A stretch of 64,000 nucleotides of DNA from CAYMCO01 sp964388955. Its GTDB lineage: Bacteria; Chloroflexota; Anaerolineae; Anaerolineales; E44-bin32. The position numbers and the translations under genes were made by a program. The notes under the pieces are model-generated. The model did no database searches. It was given only the letters and a program-made list of their open reading frames with translations, and was not told where the DNA came from. Positions within the stretch are counted from its first letter, which is position 1, and every line of letters starts with the position of its first letter. Below are positions 36,484 to 45,550 of this stretch, piece after piece. The stretch is from assembly GCA_964388955.1 (NCBI GenBank), contig CAYMCO010000001.1, positions 62,001-126,000 of the forward strand. The letters run 5' to 3'.

Positions 36484-37539
36484 TCAAAAGAGCGGGCAGG
36501 TGGGATACAGCAGGCAGACATAGAGCCACAACGGGATCAGCCCGCCGATGGCCAGGAATGCAATTAGCCCGAGCAGGACCGCCAGCCAATTGATTTCCCC
36601 GCTCCTTTCCAGCCAGGGATCCGACAACCGCTGTCGAAGGTCAGGGGTTCGCGGCGGGTACTCGCGGGTCATGTCAGCCGCCGCTTTCGGAAAACCCGAG
36701 ATGTCGCGCGGCAAGTCCCGGAGCACGATTCCCAATTGATCCGCGGTGCGGAACCGGGATGTGGGCTCCTTGGACAGCAGTTTGGTGATCAGTTGATCGA
36801 CCTGCACGGGAATTTCCGGGTCGATGGAGCGCACCGAGGGGCTCGGGGCGTTCAAATGCAGAGCGATCAGGCGGTTTGTATCCGGCGCCTGGTAGGGAGG
36901 TTCGCCGGTGAGCATCTCGAAGAAGGTCACCCCGAGAGCGTACACGTCGCTTGCCGGAGAGGGGGGTTCGCCGCGCGCTTGCTCGGGGGACAAATACTGG
37001 GGGCTGCCCCAATACTCCTCGTTCTGCTCGTCGGGGCGGATGGAGGCGAGTGCCCGGGCGATGCCGAAATCGGTCACCTTGGCGCGCCCGTCCGGTGTCA
37101 CGAGGATGTTATGCGGTTTGAGGTCGCAGTGCACGAGCCCCGCCCGGTGCGCATAGCCAACAGCGGAGCACACCTGAATCATGATGTCTATGCTCTCGGC
37201 AAGGGAAAGGGCGCCCTGTGTTTGGATTCTTGTTTTCAGATCCGTGCCATCCACGAATTCCATCACCATGTAATAGCGCGAGTTGTCGTGCCCGAAGTCA
37301 TGGATGGTGACGATATTCGGATGCGCAAGGTTGGCGGCGGACCGGGCCTCCTGCAGAAAACGGGCCCTGAATTCCGGATCCTCGGTCAGATCCTCTCTCA
37401 TGATCTTGATGGCCACATCGCGCTGCAGATTCAAATCGCGCGCTTTGAGGACATAGGCCATGCCGCCTTGACCTATTCGCTCTTGGACCTGATAGCGGTC
37501 GCCGAGAATGAGTTCGTCTTGCTCCCCATAATCGGACAT
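36484..37539 (-). CDS. Ser/Thr protein kinase with C-terminal membrane anchor
   Basis: A 351-aa PknB-like kinase. I chose the ATG at 37539 (MSDYGEQDELILGDRYQV), where homology starts; an ATG 36 bases upstream is possible. The Gly-rich loop is IGQGGMAYVLKARD, and the ATP Lys is in VAIKIM. The catalytic loop reads HCDLKPHNILV, with Cys replacing the Arg of HRD, and the DFG motif is VTDFGIARA. A single membrane segment (NWLAVLLGLIAFLAIGGLIPLWLYV) lies near the C-terminus, with no extracellular sensor after it, so the kinase sits on the inner membrane face. The Arg loss in HRD suggests activation that does not rely on activation-loop phosphorylation. Confidence 0.93.
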   Translation of the reverse strand: MSDYGEQDELILGDRYQVQERIGQGGMAYVLKARDLNLQRDVAIKIMREDLTEDPEFRARFLQEARSAANLAHPNIVTIHDFGHDNSRYYMVMEFVDGTDLKTRIQTQGALSLAESIDIMIQVCSAVGYAHRAGLVHCDLKPHNILVTPDGRAKVTDFGIARALASIRPDEQNEEYWGSPQYLSPEQARGEPPSPASDVYALGVTFFEMLTGEPPYQAPDTNRLIALHLNAPSPSVRSIDPEIPVQVDQLITKLLSKEPTSRFRTADQLGIVLRDLPRDISGFPKAAADMTREYPPRTPDLRQRLSDPWLERSGEINWLAVLLGLIAFLAIGGLIPLWLYVCLLYPTCPLF

Positions 37540-37682
37540 GCCGAGGATTCTAGCCGCTCCGGGATGATAAGACAACTGCGCTATAATTCACACTCGCTGG
37601 CTCAGCGAAGGCGAGAATCACGGCTGGAGGTCGGAGAGTCGGGCGCAGCGCAGGCGACCCTTCTTCCGGTATCAGAGGTGTC

Positions 37683-38180
37683 ATGGCCGTCCGACGCGTG
37701 TTTGCCGCATCAGGCTGCATATGGATCGGCGCGGGCGCAATTATCGGCGCTCTGGGCCTGGTCTTGCTTTTGGCGGCAGCACGTATGGCGGGCCTGGAGA
37801 CCCCGGCGACCCAACCCGTTGCCAGCGTGCAGGTGCTTTCGTATTCGACCTCCACTCCCGTCCAACCGATGGGTCCGACCTCGACCGCCACTTCTTCCGC
37901 GGGGGAAGCTCCCTCCGGCAGCGATTCGACGGCGATTCCCTTTGATGTCGGAGATTATGTGGAAGTGCATGGCACGGGCGGCGATGGACTTCGGCTGCGC
38001 AGCGGGCCGAGCCTGGATGCCAGCATCAACGCCATGGGAATGGAGAATGAGGTGTTCGAGGTGCGAGATGGCCCTTCCCAGGCGGATGCCTATACATGGT
38101 GGTACCTCGTGAATCCCTACGATGAATCCAAGCAGGGATGGGGAGTAGCCGCCTATCTAAGGCGGCTCCAAGGCCAGTGA
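37683..38180 (+). CDS. Membrane-anchored bacterial SH3-domain protein
   Basis: A 165-aa protein with an N-terminal membrane segment (IWIGAGAIIGALGLVLLLAA), a Pro/Ser/Thr-rich linker (about residues 45-95) and a C-terminal SH3b-like domain. The domain has GLRLRSGPSLDASINAMGM and a closing WWYLVNPYDESKQGWGVAAY, matching the usual LRxxPs...GxxW pattern. SH3b domains often bind cell-wall peptides, so a role at the envelope is plausible. It is divergently transcribed from the kinase gene, with a TATAAT (37582-37587) between them. Confidence 0.75.
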   Translation: MAVRRVFAASGCIWIGAGAIIGALGLVLLLAAARMAGLETPATQPVASVQVLSYSTSTPVQPMGPTSTATSSAGEAPSGSDSTAIPFDVGDYVEVHGTGGDGLRLRSGPSLDASINAMGMENEVFEVRDGPSQADAYTWWYLVNPYDESKQGWGVAAYLRRLQGQ

Positions 38181-38226
38181 TTTGCCCTCTTTTTCAAGGC
38201 GCGCTACACTATCCGCAGGTGCATGA

Positions 38227-38556
38227 ATGGGGACGAAGCCGAAGGACATCTCCGCCTCTCGGACGCGCGGCGTCTTGACCGTTGAATGGGAGGATGGTCT
38301 GCGGTGTGAGTATCCACTTCGCGGCCTGAGGGCAGCTTGTCCCTGTGCAGAATGCCGGGGCGGTCACCAGAATATGGGGATGCCGGGAGCGCCGGAGATG
38401 CTCGAACAGCCGCTGAAGCCGGGAGCGTCGACCGAACTCGTTTCGATGGAACTGGTGGGTAACTACGCTCTGCAGTTGAGCTGGGGGGACGGACACAGCT
38501 ACGGTATCTATAGTTGGGAGTTCTTGCGGCAGTTGTGTCCGAAGGTGTCTGAATGA
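38227..38556 (+). CDS. DUF971 (gamma-butyrobetaine hydroxylase-like N-terminal) protein
   Basis: A 109-aa protein covering one DUF971 domain: VLTVEWEDGLRCEYPLRGLR, CPCAECRGG with closely spaced Cys that may bind metal, and GNYALQLSWGDGHSYGIYSW near the end. In bacteria the domain stands alone or is fused to Mrp/ApbC ATPases involved in iron-sulfur cluster work, which is the best guess for its role here. It lies 46 bases after the SH3 gene on the same strand and is followed 16 bases later by a gene of unknown function. Confidence 0.85.
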   Translation: MGTKPKDISASRTRGVLTVEWEDGLRCEYPLRGLRAACPCAECRGGHQNMGMPGAPEMLEQPLKPGASTELVSMELVGNYALQLSWGDGHSYGIYSWEFLRQLCPKVSE

Positions 38557-38572
38557 GACGAAGGGGGCACCG

Positions 38573-39133
38573 GTGACAGACCCAATCGATGATCTCCTCT
38601 ATTTGGCGGAACGCTCCTTCATCCGGATGGAAGCCAAGGACCTCATCGCCCAGTGCCTCGATCAGCGTGACATTTCCCTCTTCAATGATATGCTCGAGCG
38701 CTTGGTGCTCGCCGGCGCCTCATCGCTGGGAGTTTTGCGTGAGATCCTGGAGGAAGTGCGGGCGACAAAGTCGGCTTTGGGATCGCAGAACATTGGTGCC
38801 CGGCAGGAGTTGATGGAGGCGCTCACACATTTCGGGGTGCAGGTGCCAAACGCGTTGCCCAAGGATGTCTCTGAGACGGTGCTGCTGATCACTTCAGAGG
38901 AATCCCACAACGTGGAATTCAAAACACACCCGCAGCTCCCCTTCGAAGATGAACAGTTGCTCCGGGAGATCTGTGTGCACGCCAGTGAGCAGGTTGCGCG
39001 CATTGGCCACCAGATGGGATTGCTGAATCAGATTGAGGATGCGGTCCAGGATTGGTTCAGTGGGCTGGCGTATCAGGCAGCGCACGAAAGGGATATCCAG
39101 ACCGAGGAGAGCCCGGGGTCCATCCTTCAGTAG
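38573..39133 (+). CDS. Hypothetical protein, helical, 186 aa
   Basis: I do not recognise a family. It starts at a GTG with AAGGGGG upstream. The first 65 residues are a Leu/Glu-rich helical region (MTDPIDDLLYLAERSFIRME). The middle contains short strands (ETVLLITSEESHNVEFKTH), and the end is again helical, with no membrane segment or signal. It follows the DUF971 gene by 16 bases and probably shares its transcript. Confidence 0.65.
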   Translation: MTDPIDDLLYLAERSFIRMEAKDLIAQCLDQRDISLFNDMLERLVLAGASSLGVLREILEEVRATKSALGSQNIGARQELMEALTHFGVQVPNALPKDVSETVLLITSEESHNVEFKTHPQLPFEDEQLLREICVHASEQVARIGHQMGLLNQIEDAVQDWFSGLAYQAAHERDIQTEESPGSILQ

Positions 39134-39238
39134 GCCGGGGGCGAGGCTCGTTTGCCGTCGCTACGAGCGAATGATCTGACCGTCCACGGCGCACGTCATA
39201 GGCCCATCATGTATGCTGCAGTTCAGCAAGGGTCCCGT

Positions 39239-39892
39239 TCAGAGGTAGTCCTTCAGCTTGTGCTCTACGGCATATGCGGCGGCCTCCGCCCGGTTCTTGA
39301 CGCTTAGCTTGGAGAGGATACTGCTTACGTAGTTGCGGACCGTGCCTTCTCCCAGGTAGAGTTCCTCGGCGATTTCGCGGTTGGTGCGCCCCTCAGAGAC
39401 CAGTTGAAGCACGTGCATCTCCTGCTGGGTGAGTTCGGCGAAGGCCGAGGCCTCCTCCTCACGCGCCGCTTTGCGAACTTCCTGGAACACCCGCTGCGTG
39501 ACCGCCGGATCGAGCATCGCCTCCCCCCTGCTCACTTGTTCGATGGCCCGCACCAGATCGTCGCCCCCGATTTGCTTCAGGACATAGCCTGCTGCCCCGG
39601 CGCGGATGGCCGAGAAAAGCATTTCGTCCTCGGCATAGGATGTGAGCATGATGACCTTGATGTCCGGGAATTGCTCTGTGATCTCCTGGCAGGCTTCGAT
39701 TCCGGAACCGCCCTTGAGGCGGATATCCATCACCACCACGTCCGGCTGATGCAGCTTGGTCTTCTCAACCGCCTCTTTGGCGGTCGCCGCTTCCGCCACG
39801 ACATCCATGTTGGAGTGGGACTCCAACAGCGTCCTCAACCCCAGTCGCACCACCTCGTGATCATCTACCAATAGGATGCGATGCCGTCCCAT
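39239..39892 (-). CDS. NarL/LuxR-family response regulator
   Basis: A 217-aa two-component regulator. The start at 39892 (MGRHRILLVDDHEVVRLGL) has AAGGAG upstream. The receiver domain has the acidic pair in VDDHE, the phosphorylated Asp in VVVMDIRLKG, the conserved Thr/Ser in VIMLTSY, and Lys in GYVLKQIG. The C-terminal LuxR HTH reads LTQQEMHVLQLVSEGRTNRE, then IAEELYLGEGTVRNYVSSIL. No kinase gene is adjacent; the GAF-PAS kinase 9 kb away is a candidate partner. Confidence 0.95.
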   Translation of the reverse strand: MGRHRILLVDDHEVVRLGLRTLLESHSNMDVVAEAATAKEAVEKTKLHQPDVVVMDIRLKGGSGIEACQEITEQFPDIKVIMLTSYAEDEMLFSAIRAGAAGYVLKQIGGDDLVRAIEQVSRGEAMLDPAVTQRVFQEVRKAAREEEASAFAELTQQEMHVLQLVSEGRTNREIAEELYLGEGTVRNYVSSILSKLSVKNRAEAAAYAVEHKLKDYL

Positions 39893-40248
39893 GGCTTCTC
39901 CTTCTCTAGCGGTCGGCCTGCAAGAGGAATTGTAACCGAACCCGCATCGGCCAACAACGGAGGCAGAGAGAGGATGCTCCGTTCCGGCGGCAGGTGGGTC
40001 TGCGCCATGAGATCCCATTGGCCTTCCCCCGCCCGTCCCTCACCGAGTATCCGGGCTGCACAGGTCCGAGATCGCGGCCCCCCCCACCATGGCGCGGGGA
40101 GGAAATCTCCGACCCTTTCGTGCGGGAAAGGAGAATCGGTAGGAGCGATCCGCTCTGCCGATGCGGGGGCGGTTAGACTCAAGAACCGTGCCGGGAGACC
40201 GCCGGGCAACTGCGTATAGCCACGATCATAGGAGGCCTGGCTTGCGAA
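39893..40248. other. Intergenic region, nothing recognised
   Basis: About 356 GC-rich bases between two response regulator genes on the same strand. No ORF with a start signal and no structured RNA was recognised. It probably contains the promoter of the NarL-type regulator. Confidence 0.4.
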
Positions 40249-40977
<729 letters not shown>

Positions 40978-40986
40978 GTCCCTACG

Positions 40987-41229
40987 CTAGTCTCGAACGC
41001 GGCCGATGAGCCGCTCCTCTTCGAGCGATGGGATCATCTCGATGAAGTTGATCCGGTGCATGGGCCACATCACGGTGTTGACATTGCCCTGCAGGTAGGG
41101 GACATCTTTCCCATCCCTGCGCCGAGGGCTGTGTACGATGATGGCCTGATCCTGCGGAGATGGCAGCTCCTCCATCTCCCCCACTACCGGATCCTCCCCC
41201 GAGATATGGACCAAAACTGTAATGGGCAT
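40987..41229 (-). CDS. Conserved-looking 80-aa protein of unknown function
   Basis: I know no family for this protein. I chose the ATG at 41229 (MPITVLVHISGEDPVVGEME) because GAGGTG lies directly upstream. It contains strands and an acidic segment (EDPVVGEMEELPSPQDQAII), then RRRDGKDVPYLQGNVNTVMW and a closing basic tail. The length and strand pattern suggest a small beta-rich fold. It lies between the FHA gene and the OmpR-type regulator in one operon, with gaps of about 10 bases on both sides, so it probably works in the same pathway. Confidence 0.7.
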   Translation of the reverse strand: MPITVLVHISGEDPVVGEMEELPSPQDQAIIVHSPRRRDGKDVPYLQGNVNTVMWPMHRINFIEMIPSLEEERLIGRVRD

Positions 41230-41237
41230 GCGACACC

Positions 41238-41735
41238 TCAATCTCGCTGACGTGTGATCAACTGCAGCCTAAGGCTCCCGATCTCGATCAGATCTCCGCT
41301 GGAGATTGGCACGGGACGTTGCGGCCGCAGGCGTTTCCCATTCACCATAGTGCCGTTGACGCTTTCAAGATCCTTGATCAGCACTTTGTCCTGGCCTACG
41401 ATCAGCTCCGCATGCATGCGCGAGACGCCGTGCAAGGATGCGTCCAGGCGATCCAGATCGATATCGGGGATCACCGCTTGTCCGGGCATTGACCTGCCGA
41501 GCGTGAACTGTTTTCGTCCAATGAGCGAAATCACCTCACCCGATGCAAGAATCTTCAGCCCCGCTCGGGCGCCAGACGCCAATCGCGATTCTGCCCACTC
41601 CGGTGCCGCGGCGGCCTCGCCTGGCGTTGCGGCCCCAGCGGGAGAGGGGATTTGCTGCGTCAGCCGGACACCGCACTCGCTGCAGTACAGAGTGCCGACG
41701 AACTCATGCTGGCCGCAGGATGGGCATCTGATCAT
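41238..41735 (-). CDS. Zinc-ribbon plus FHA-domain protein
   Basis: A 165-aa protein. An N-terminal four-Cys zinc ribbon (CPSCGQ and CSECG; Cys 4, 7, 18, 21) and a flexible Ala/Pro linker precede an FHA domain (about residues 65-160). The phosphothreonine-binding residues are in place: FTLGRS, VSRMHAEL (Ser105, Arg106, His108) and ESVNGTMVNGKRL (Asn127). FHA domains read out Ser/Thr kinase signals, so it probably binds a phosphorylated partner made by the operon's kinase. It overlaps the upstream vWA gene by 4 bases. Confidence 0.92.
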   Translation of the reverse strand: MIRCPSCGQHEFVGTLYCSECGVRLTQQIPSPAGAATPGEAAAAPEWAESRLASGARAGLKILASGEVISLIGRKQFTLGRSMPGQAVIPDIDLDRLDASLHGVSRMHAELIVGQDKVLIKDLESVNGTMVNGKRLRPQRPVPISSGDLIEIGSLRLQLITRQRD

Positions 41736-43132
41736 TCTTCTTCTGTCCGTGCCATCAGCAACAGCGTTCGAGTGCCATACTTCAGCATCTTCGACCCCTG
41801 TTCGGAAATGCGCGTGGAGCGGATCAGCCGTTTTGCCTCCTCCAATGCCGAATGGGCGAGGGCTTTTTGATCGATGGCCTGCAGGTTTGTGGCAAGTGTC
41901 TCCAAACGCCTCACGGCGGCCATGATCCTCCCCTCGACCGCGTCCTGGCGCGCCTTCTCTTGCATGCGGTAGAGGGTGAGCGCCCCCAGCGCGTCGAAGA
42001 TCTCGGTGGGAGTCACCTCTCCATCCACCGGCCCCGATATCGGAAGGGAGACCTCCAGGTCGAGGCTGCCTTGCTTATCCTTCGCGATGGCGTCTCCGGT
42101 CAGGTTAAGCTTCCCCAGGGAGAGCATCTCCTTTTGCTCGACATCTGCGATTTGCAGTTCCAGCAACACGCTCATGCGCTTCTCACCCGGCAGCGGCCCG
42201 AGCTTCAAGGGCAGACGCTCCCCGAGCGGCATGGGTTCGGGGATCAGACGATAGGCGGAGCGCAGCTGTACCTCGGGCTCCCAAACCCCATGGAGCTGCA
42301 TGTTGTTGACAGCGATGTGCTCCAGGGAGTCAAAAACCGCGCCCAGCAGTTTCTTGGCGGCCTCGGGTCTGTCCAAGAATACGGCCTGGCCCCCCGTCCG
42401 GCGCGCCAGATCGTCCAGAAAGTCGTCGCTCCAGTCGTGTCCGATGCCAATGGCGCTGATGGCCACCCCCTTCGAAGCCGCCTCATCCGCGATTTTGCGG
42501 CATTCCGCCTCGTCGCCGTAGGTCTTACCATCCGTGAGAAGCAGAAGGTGGTTCACCCCATCTGTTGAGAAGGCGCTGTACAGCTCGTCCAGGCCGATCC
42601 GCAAGCCCTGGGCGACCTCGGTTCCGCCGCTGGCCTTCATCAGGCTCAGCCGGGAGCGGACGAAGCTGACGCGCTGGGACTCGTCCGGTTTCAAGACAAT
42701 CTCCGCCCGATCGCTGAAACTGATTATGCTCACTCGGTCCCGGGCACCAAGACCCTCAATAATCGAGATTGCAGCGTGTTTCACCTGCTCCAGCCGAGGG
42801 CCCTTCATGGACGTGGATCGATCGATAATCATGCACAGGTTGATACTCGGCCTTACGCTGGCCGCGGAACCGGTGGCGTATAGGTCAAGCAGCAGATAGT
42901 GGGCCTGGGGATCTGACACAGGGAGAAGCGTGCGCTTGCTGTTCAACAGACGATATCCGAACCCCCTCTCCAGCGCCAACTCCGGATCCGATGACATGGC
43001 AGCCGGCGTCGCCCCCTGAGAAGCCTCGTCCGGTGGCCGTGGCATTTGCACGGAGGCCAAGCTCTTGCCGCAATTGGTGCAGAATATGCTGCCGACGGGT
43101 TCGGTGTTGTTGCAGGAAAGGCACTTGATCAT
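41732..43132 (-). CDS. Zinc-ribbon plus von Willebrand factor A protein
   Basis: A 466-aa protein. A four-Cys zinc ribbon (Cys 4, 7, 18, 21) is followed by a linker and a vWA domain with complete MIDAS metal site: DRSTS (Asp104, Ser106, Ser108), Thr171 in SGGTEVAQG and Asp201 in LLTDGKTYG. The C-terminal half is beta-rich and ends with a helical region (GALTLYRMQEKARQDAVEGR). No membrane segment is present. Its core closely parallels the J-domain-vWA protein encoded just upstream, so they are paralogues. The start overlaps that gene's stop by 4 bases. Confidence 0.92.
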   Translation of the reverse strand: MIKCLSCNNTEPVGSIFCTNCGKSLASVQMPRPPDEASQGATPAAMSSDPELALERGFGYRLLNSKRTLLPVSDPQAHYLLLDLYATGSAASVRPSINLCMIIDRSTSMKGPRLEQVKHAAISIIEGLGARDRVSIISFSDRAEIVLKPDESQRVSFVRSRLSLMKASGGTEVAQGLRIGLDELYSAFSTDGVNHLLLLTDGKTYGDEAECRKIADEAASKGVAISAIGIGHDWSDDFLDDLARRTGGQAVFLDRPEAAKKLLGAVFDSLEHIAVNNMQLHGVWEPEVQLRSAYRLIPEPMPLGERLPLKLGPLPGEKRMSVLLELQIADVEQKEMLSLGKLNLTGDAIAKDKQGSLDLEVSLPISGPVDGEVTPTEIFDALGALTLYRMQEKARQDAVEGRIMAAVRRLETLATNLQAIDQKALAHSALEEAKRLIRSTRISEQGSKMLKYGTRTLLLMARTEEE

Positions 43133-44607
43133 GGGTTGCCCACCGGGGCCGGCAGCAGCAGCGCGCGCGTTCCATATTTCAAGATCTTTTCCCCTTTCTC
43201 TGAGAAGCTGAGCGACTGAGTCAGCCGCTCTGCCTCCCGCAGAGCGGTGTGCGCAAGCGCTTTCTCATCACTTGCGAGCAAATGAGTGGCCAGTTGTTCC
43301 AGGCGCCGGGCGGCGCGCTCCGGCTCGCCGATCTCCGCCTCGTAGCGCGCCTTTTCCTGGATCCGGTAGAGCGTGATCGCCCCCAAGGCGCTGATGATCT
43401 CCTGGGGACTGTCCTTGGGATCTGTCTCACGAGACACCTCGATCCCCAGGTCCAAAGGCAGCCGGCGGGTGTCAGGAAAGGGGGAAAGCACATCCCCAAG
43501 GACGAACAGATCCCCCAGAGAAAAGGGTCCGCTTTCTATGATCGGCTGAATGACAATCTCGAGTATCAGCTCGATCTTCCCTTCTGCAGGCAAGTTTCCC
43601 AGCTTGAGCGGCAGGGAATCGGGAAGGGGCATGGGGTCGGGAGTCAACCGGAAAGCCGAGCGCAAATCGGCGTCCAAGGCGAAGCTGCCGCCGAGCGTCA
43701 CCCGGCTCGCCGCCACATGCTCCAGGGATCCTACAATTCGATTGAACAAGTCCATGATCGTGCCAGGGGTGTCCAAGAAAACCACGTAGCCCCCGGTTTT
43801 GCTCGCCAGCTGATCGAGGAATCGGTCGCTCCAATCGGTACCGATGCCCACGGCGTTGATCGTGATACCTTGGTCGGCGGCCTCATTTGCCATGGCCAAA
43901 CACTCCGTCTCATCTCCGTAGGTATGGCCGTCCGTGAGCAGGATCACATGGTCGACGCCGCCTCTTGAGAAATGAGCCCGAAGACCGTCCAGCCCAGCCC
44001 GCAGTCCCTGGGCGATCTCTGTGCCGCCGTCGGCACGCAGCAAGCTGAGGCGTGCCCTGGCGATGTTGTCCCGGCGAGCCTCCTCCGGGGACAGCACCAA
44101 CTCGGCTCGGTCGCTGAAGCTGAGAATGGTGGCACTATCGCGAGGGTCCAACTGCTTTAGGATGGAGTTCGTCGCCGTCCGAACTTGATCCAAACGCTCG
44201 CCGCGCATGGACGTGGAGCGGTCTATGATGATCCCTAGATTGATTCTTGGCCGGATCGTCGGCGCCTCCTCGCCGGGATAGATGCTGAGGTGCAGATAGT
44301 GGATCTGTGGCTCCGTCAATTGATACAGACTGCGTTTGCTGTGCAGCACCCGGGCTTCGAACGGGCATGCGGCGGCACGCTCCTCGTCCTCGGTGACCAA
44401 CTGCTGGTCATATTCGCTGCGGAGTTCAGGGTCGCTGAGGATCTCATATCCCTTGGTCACTTCCAAGAAGAACTCGGTATCACCGGGTCGTTGGTTGACG
44501 TCCGGATGCAGGCGCATGGCCGCCTTGCGATATGCCCTGCGCACATCTGCCAACGAGGCATCACGAGGGATCCCCAGCAGCGCGTAATAGTCAGGAAGGG
44601 AGGTCAT
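43129..44607 (-). CDS. J-domain plus von Willebrand factor A fusion protein
   Basis: A 492-aa protein with an unusual fusion. Residues 4-70 are a DnaJ J-domain (DYYALLGIPRDASLADVRRA, with HPD at 34-36), which stimulates Hsp70 ATPases. A short linker leads to a vWA domain with complete MIDAS: DRSTS (Asp129, Ser131, Ser133), Thr196 and Asp226. The remaining C-terminal part mirrors the zinc-ribbon-vWA protein next door (SLEHVAASRVTLGG, GALTLYRIQEKARYEAEIG). There are no DnaJ zinc fingers or substrate-binding domains. It begins 5 bases after the phosphatase stop. Confidence 0.92.
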   Translation of the reverse strand: MTSLPDYYALLGIPRDASLADVRRAYRKAAMRLHPDVNQRPGDTEFFLEVTKGYEILSDPELRSEYDQQLVTEDEERAAACPFEARVLHSKRSLYQLTEPQIHYLHLSIYPGEEAPTIRPRINLGIIIDRSTSMRGERLDQVRTATNSILKQLDPRDSATILSFSDRAELVLSPEEARRDNIARARLSLLRADGGTEIAQGLRAGLDGLRAHFSRGGVDHVILLTDGHTYGDETECLAMANEAADQGITINAVGIGTDWSDRFLDQLASKTGGYVVFLDTPGTIMDLFNRIVGSLEHVAASRVTLGGSFALDADLRSAFRLTPDPMPLPDSLPLKLGNLPAEGKIELILEIVIQPIIESGPFSLGDLFVLGDVLSPFPDTRRLPLDLGIEVSRETDPKDSPQEIISALGAITLYRIQEKARYEAEIGEPERAARRLEQLATHLLASDEKALAHTALREAERLTQSLSFSEKGEKILKYGTRALLLPAPVGNP

Positions 44608-44612
44608 CTCCT

Positions 44613-45515
44613 TCAGAGCGGCGGAAAGTGAATAAGGACGGCGGTGATGTTGTCTGGGCCGCCCGCATCGTTAGCGGCCGCCACCAGTCGTTCGCATGCC
44701 TGCTGCGGATTGTCTGCTCCCACGACAATCTCCAGCATCTTCTCGTCGGACACTACCCCCCAAAGGCCGTCCGAGCACATCAACAGGTAGCCCGCACGTG
44801 GGATGGGATGGACAAACGCGTCCACCTCCAGATTCGCGCCTTGGCCGATGGCCCGGTAGAGGATATTGCGCTGCGGATGCACCGCAGCCTCCTCTGCGCT
44901 CACCAATCCCAGCTCCATCAAGCGGTTAACCTGGGAATGGTCCCGCGTAATCGGCTCGAGATGGTCAGTTTCCAAGACATAGGCGCGGCTGTCGCCGACA
45001 TGACCAATGGTCATCTGCCTTCCGAGCAGCATCGCCACCGTCAGGGTGGTCCCCCCGCCCGGAACGCGGTCCACCACAGCCTGGTTGGCCATCTGCAGCG
45101 CCTCCTTGACCGCATCCAAGAACGGGCCGGGTTCATGCTCATGCTCCAGATCCATGACCCGCAGCAAAACCCGGTCCGTCAAGTGGCGCGCCACGCTGCG
45201 CACCGAAATGGCGCTGGCCACCTCGCCCGATCGATGCCCGCCCATGCCGTCGGCGACGATGAATAGTCCGAAATCAGGCAGTGCATCCTCGCCATCGGAG
45301 TTTCCTACCAGGGTGAAAAGTGCATCTTCATTGTGTGAGCGCTCCATCCCCGTCGACTGGGCGGAACCTACTTCGAGGTGCCGAAGCAGATGATCGGGGA
45401 GAACACGAGATTCCCGTGCCTCGAAAGGCAATGTCCCTGCTCGGGATTCCGGGCTCGGTTCATGGTCGGCGGAGCTACCGAAGATACGAGTGAATAAGTC
45501 TTTTATCCAGGCCAT
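44613..45515 (-). CDS. PP2C-type Ser/Thr protein phosphatase
   Basis: A 300-aa metal-dependent phosphatase. A basic/charged N-terminal segment (about 45 residues) precedes the PP2C domain. Metal-binding motifs are present: SHNEDALF, IVADGMGGHRSGEVAS, IGHVGDSRAYVLE, LLMCSDGLWGVV and GGPDNITAVLIHF. It should reverse phosphorylation by the kinase encoded directly upstream, a standard kinase-phosphatase pairing. Confidence 0.95.
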   Translation of the reverse strand: MAWIKDLFTRIFGSSADHEPSPESRAGTLPFEARESRVLPDHLLRHLEVGSAQSTGMERSHNEDALFTLVGNSDGEDALPDFGLFIVADGMGGHRSGEVASAISVRSVARHLTDRVLLRVMDLEHEHEPGPFLDAVKEALQMANQAVVDRVPGGGTTLTVAMLLGRQMTIGHVGDSRAYVLETDHLEPITRDHSQVNRLMELGLVSAEEAAVHPQRNILYRAIGQGANLEVDAFVHPIPRAGYLLMCSDGLWGVVSDEKMLEIVVGADNPQQACERLVAAANDAGGPDNITAVLIHFPPL

Positions 45516-45550
45516 TGCCCATTCTTCTTATGTGCGTGGCGGAATCCCTC

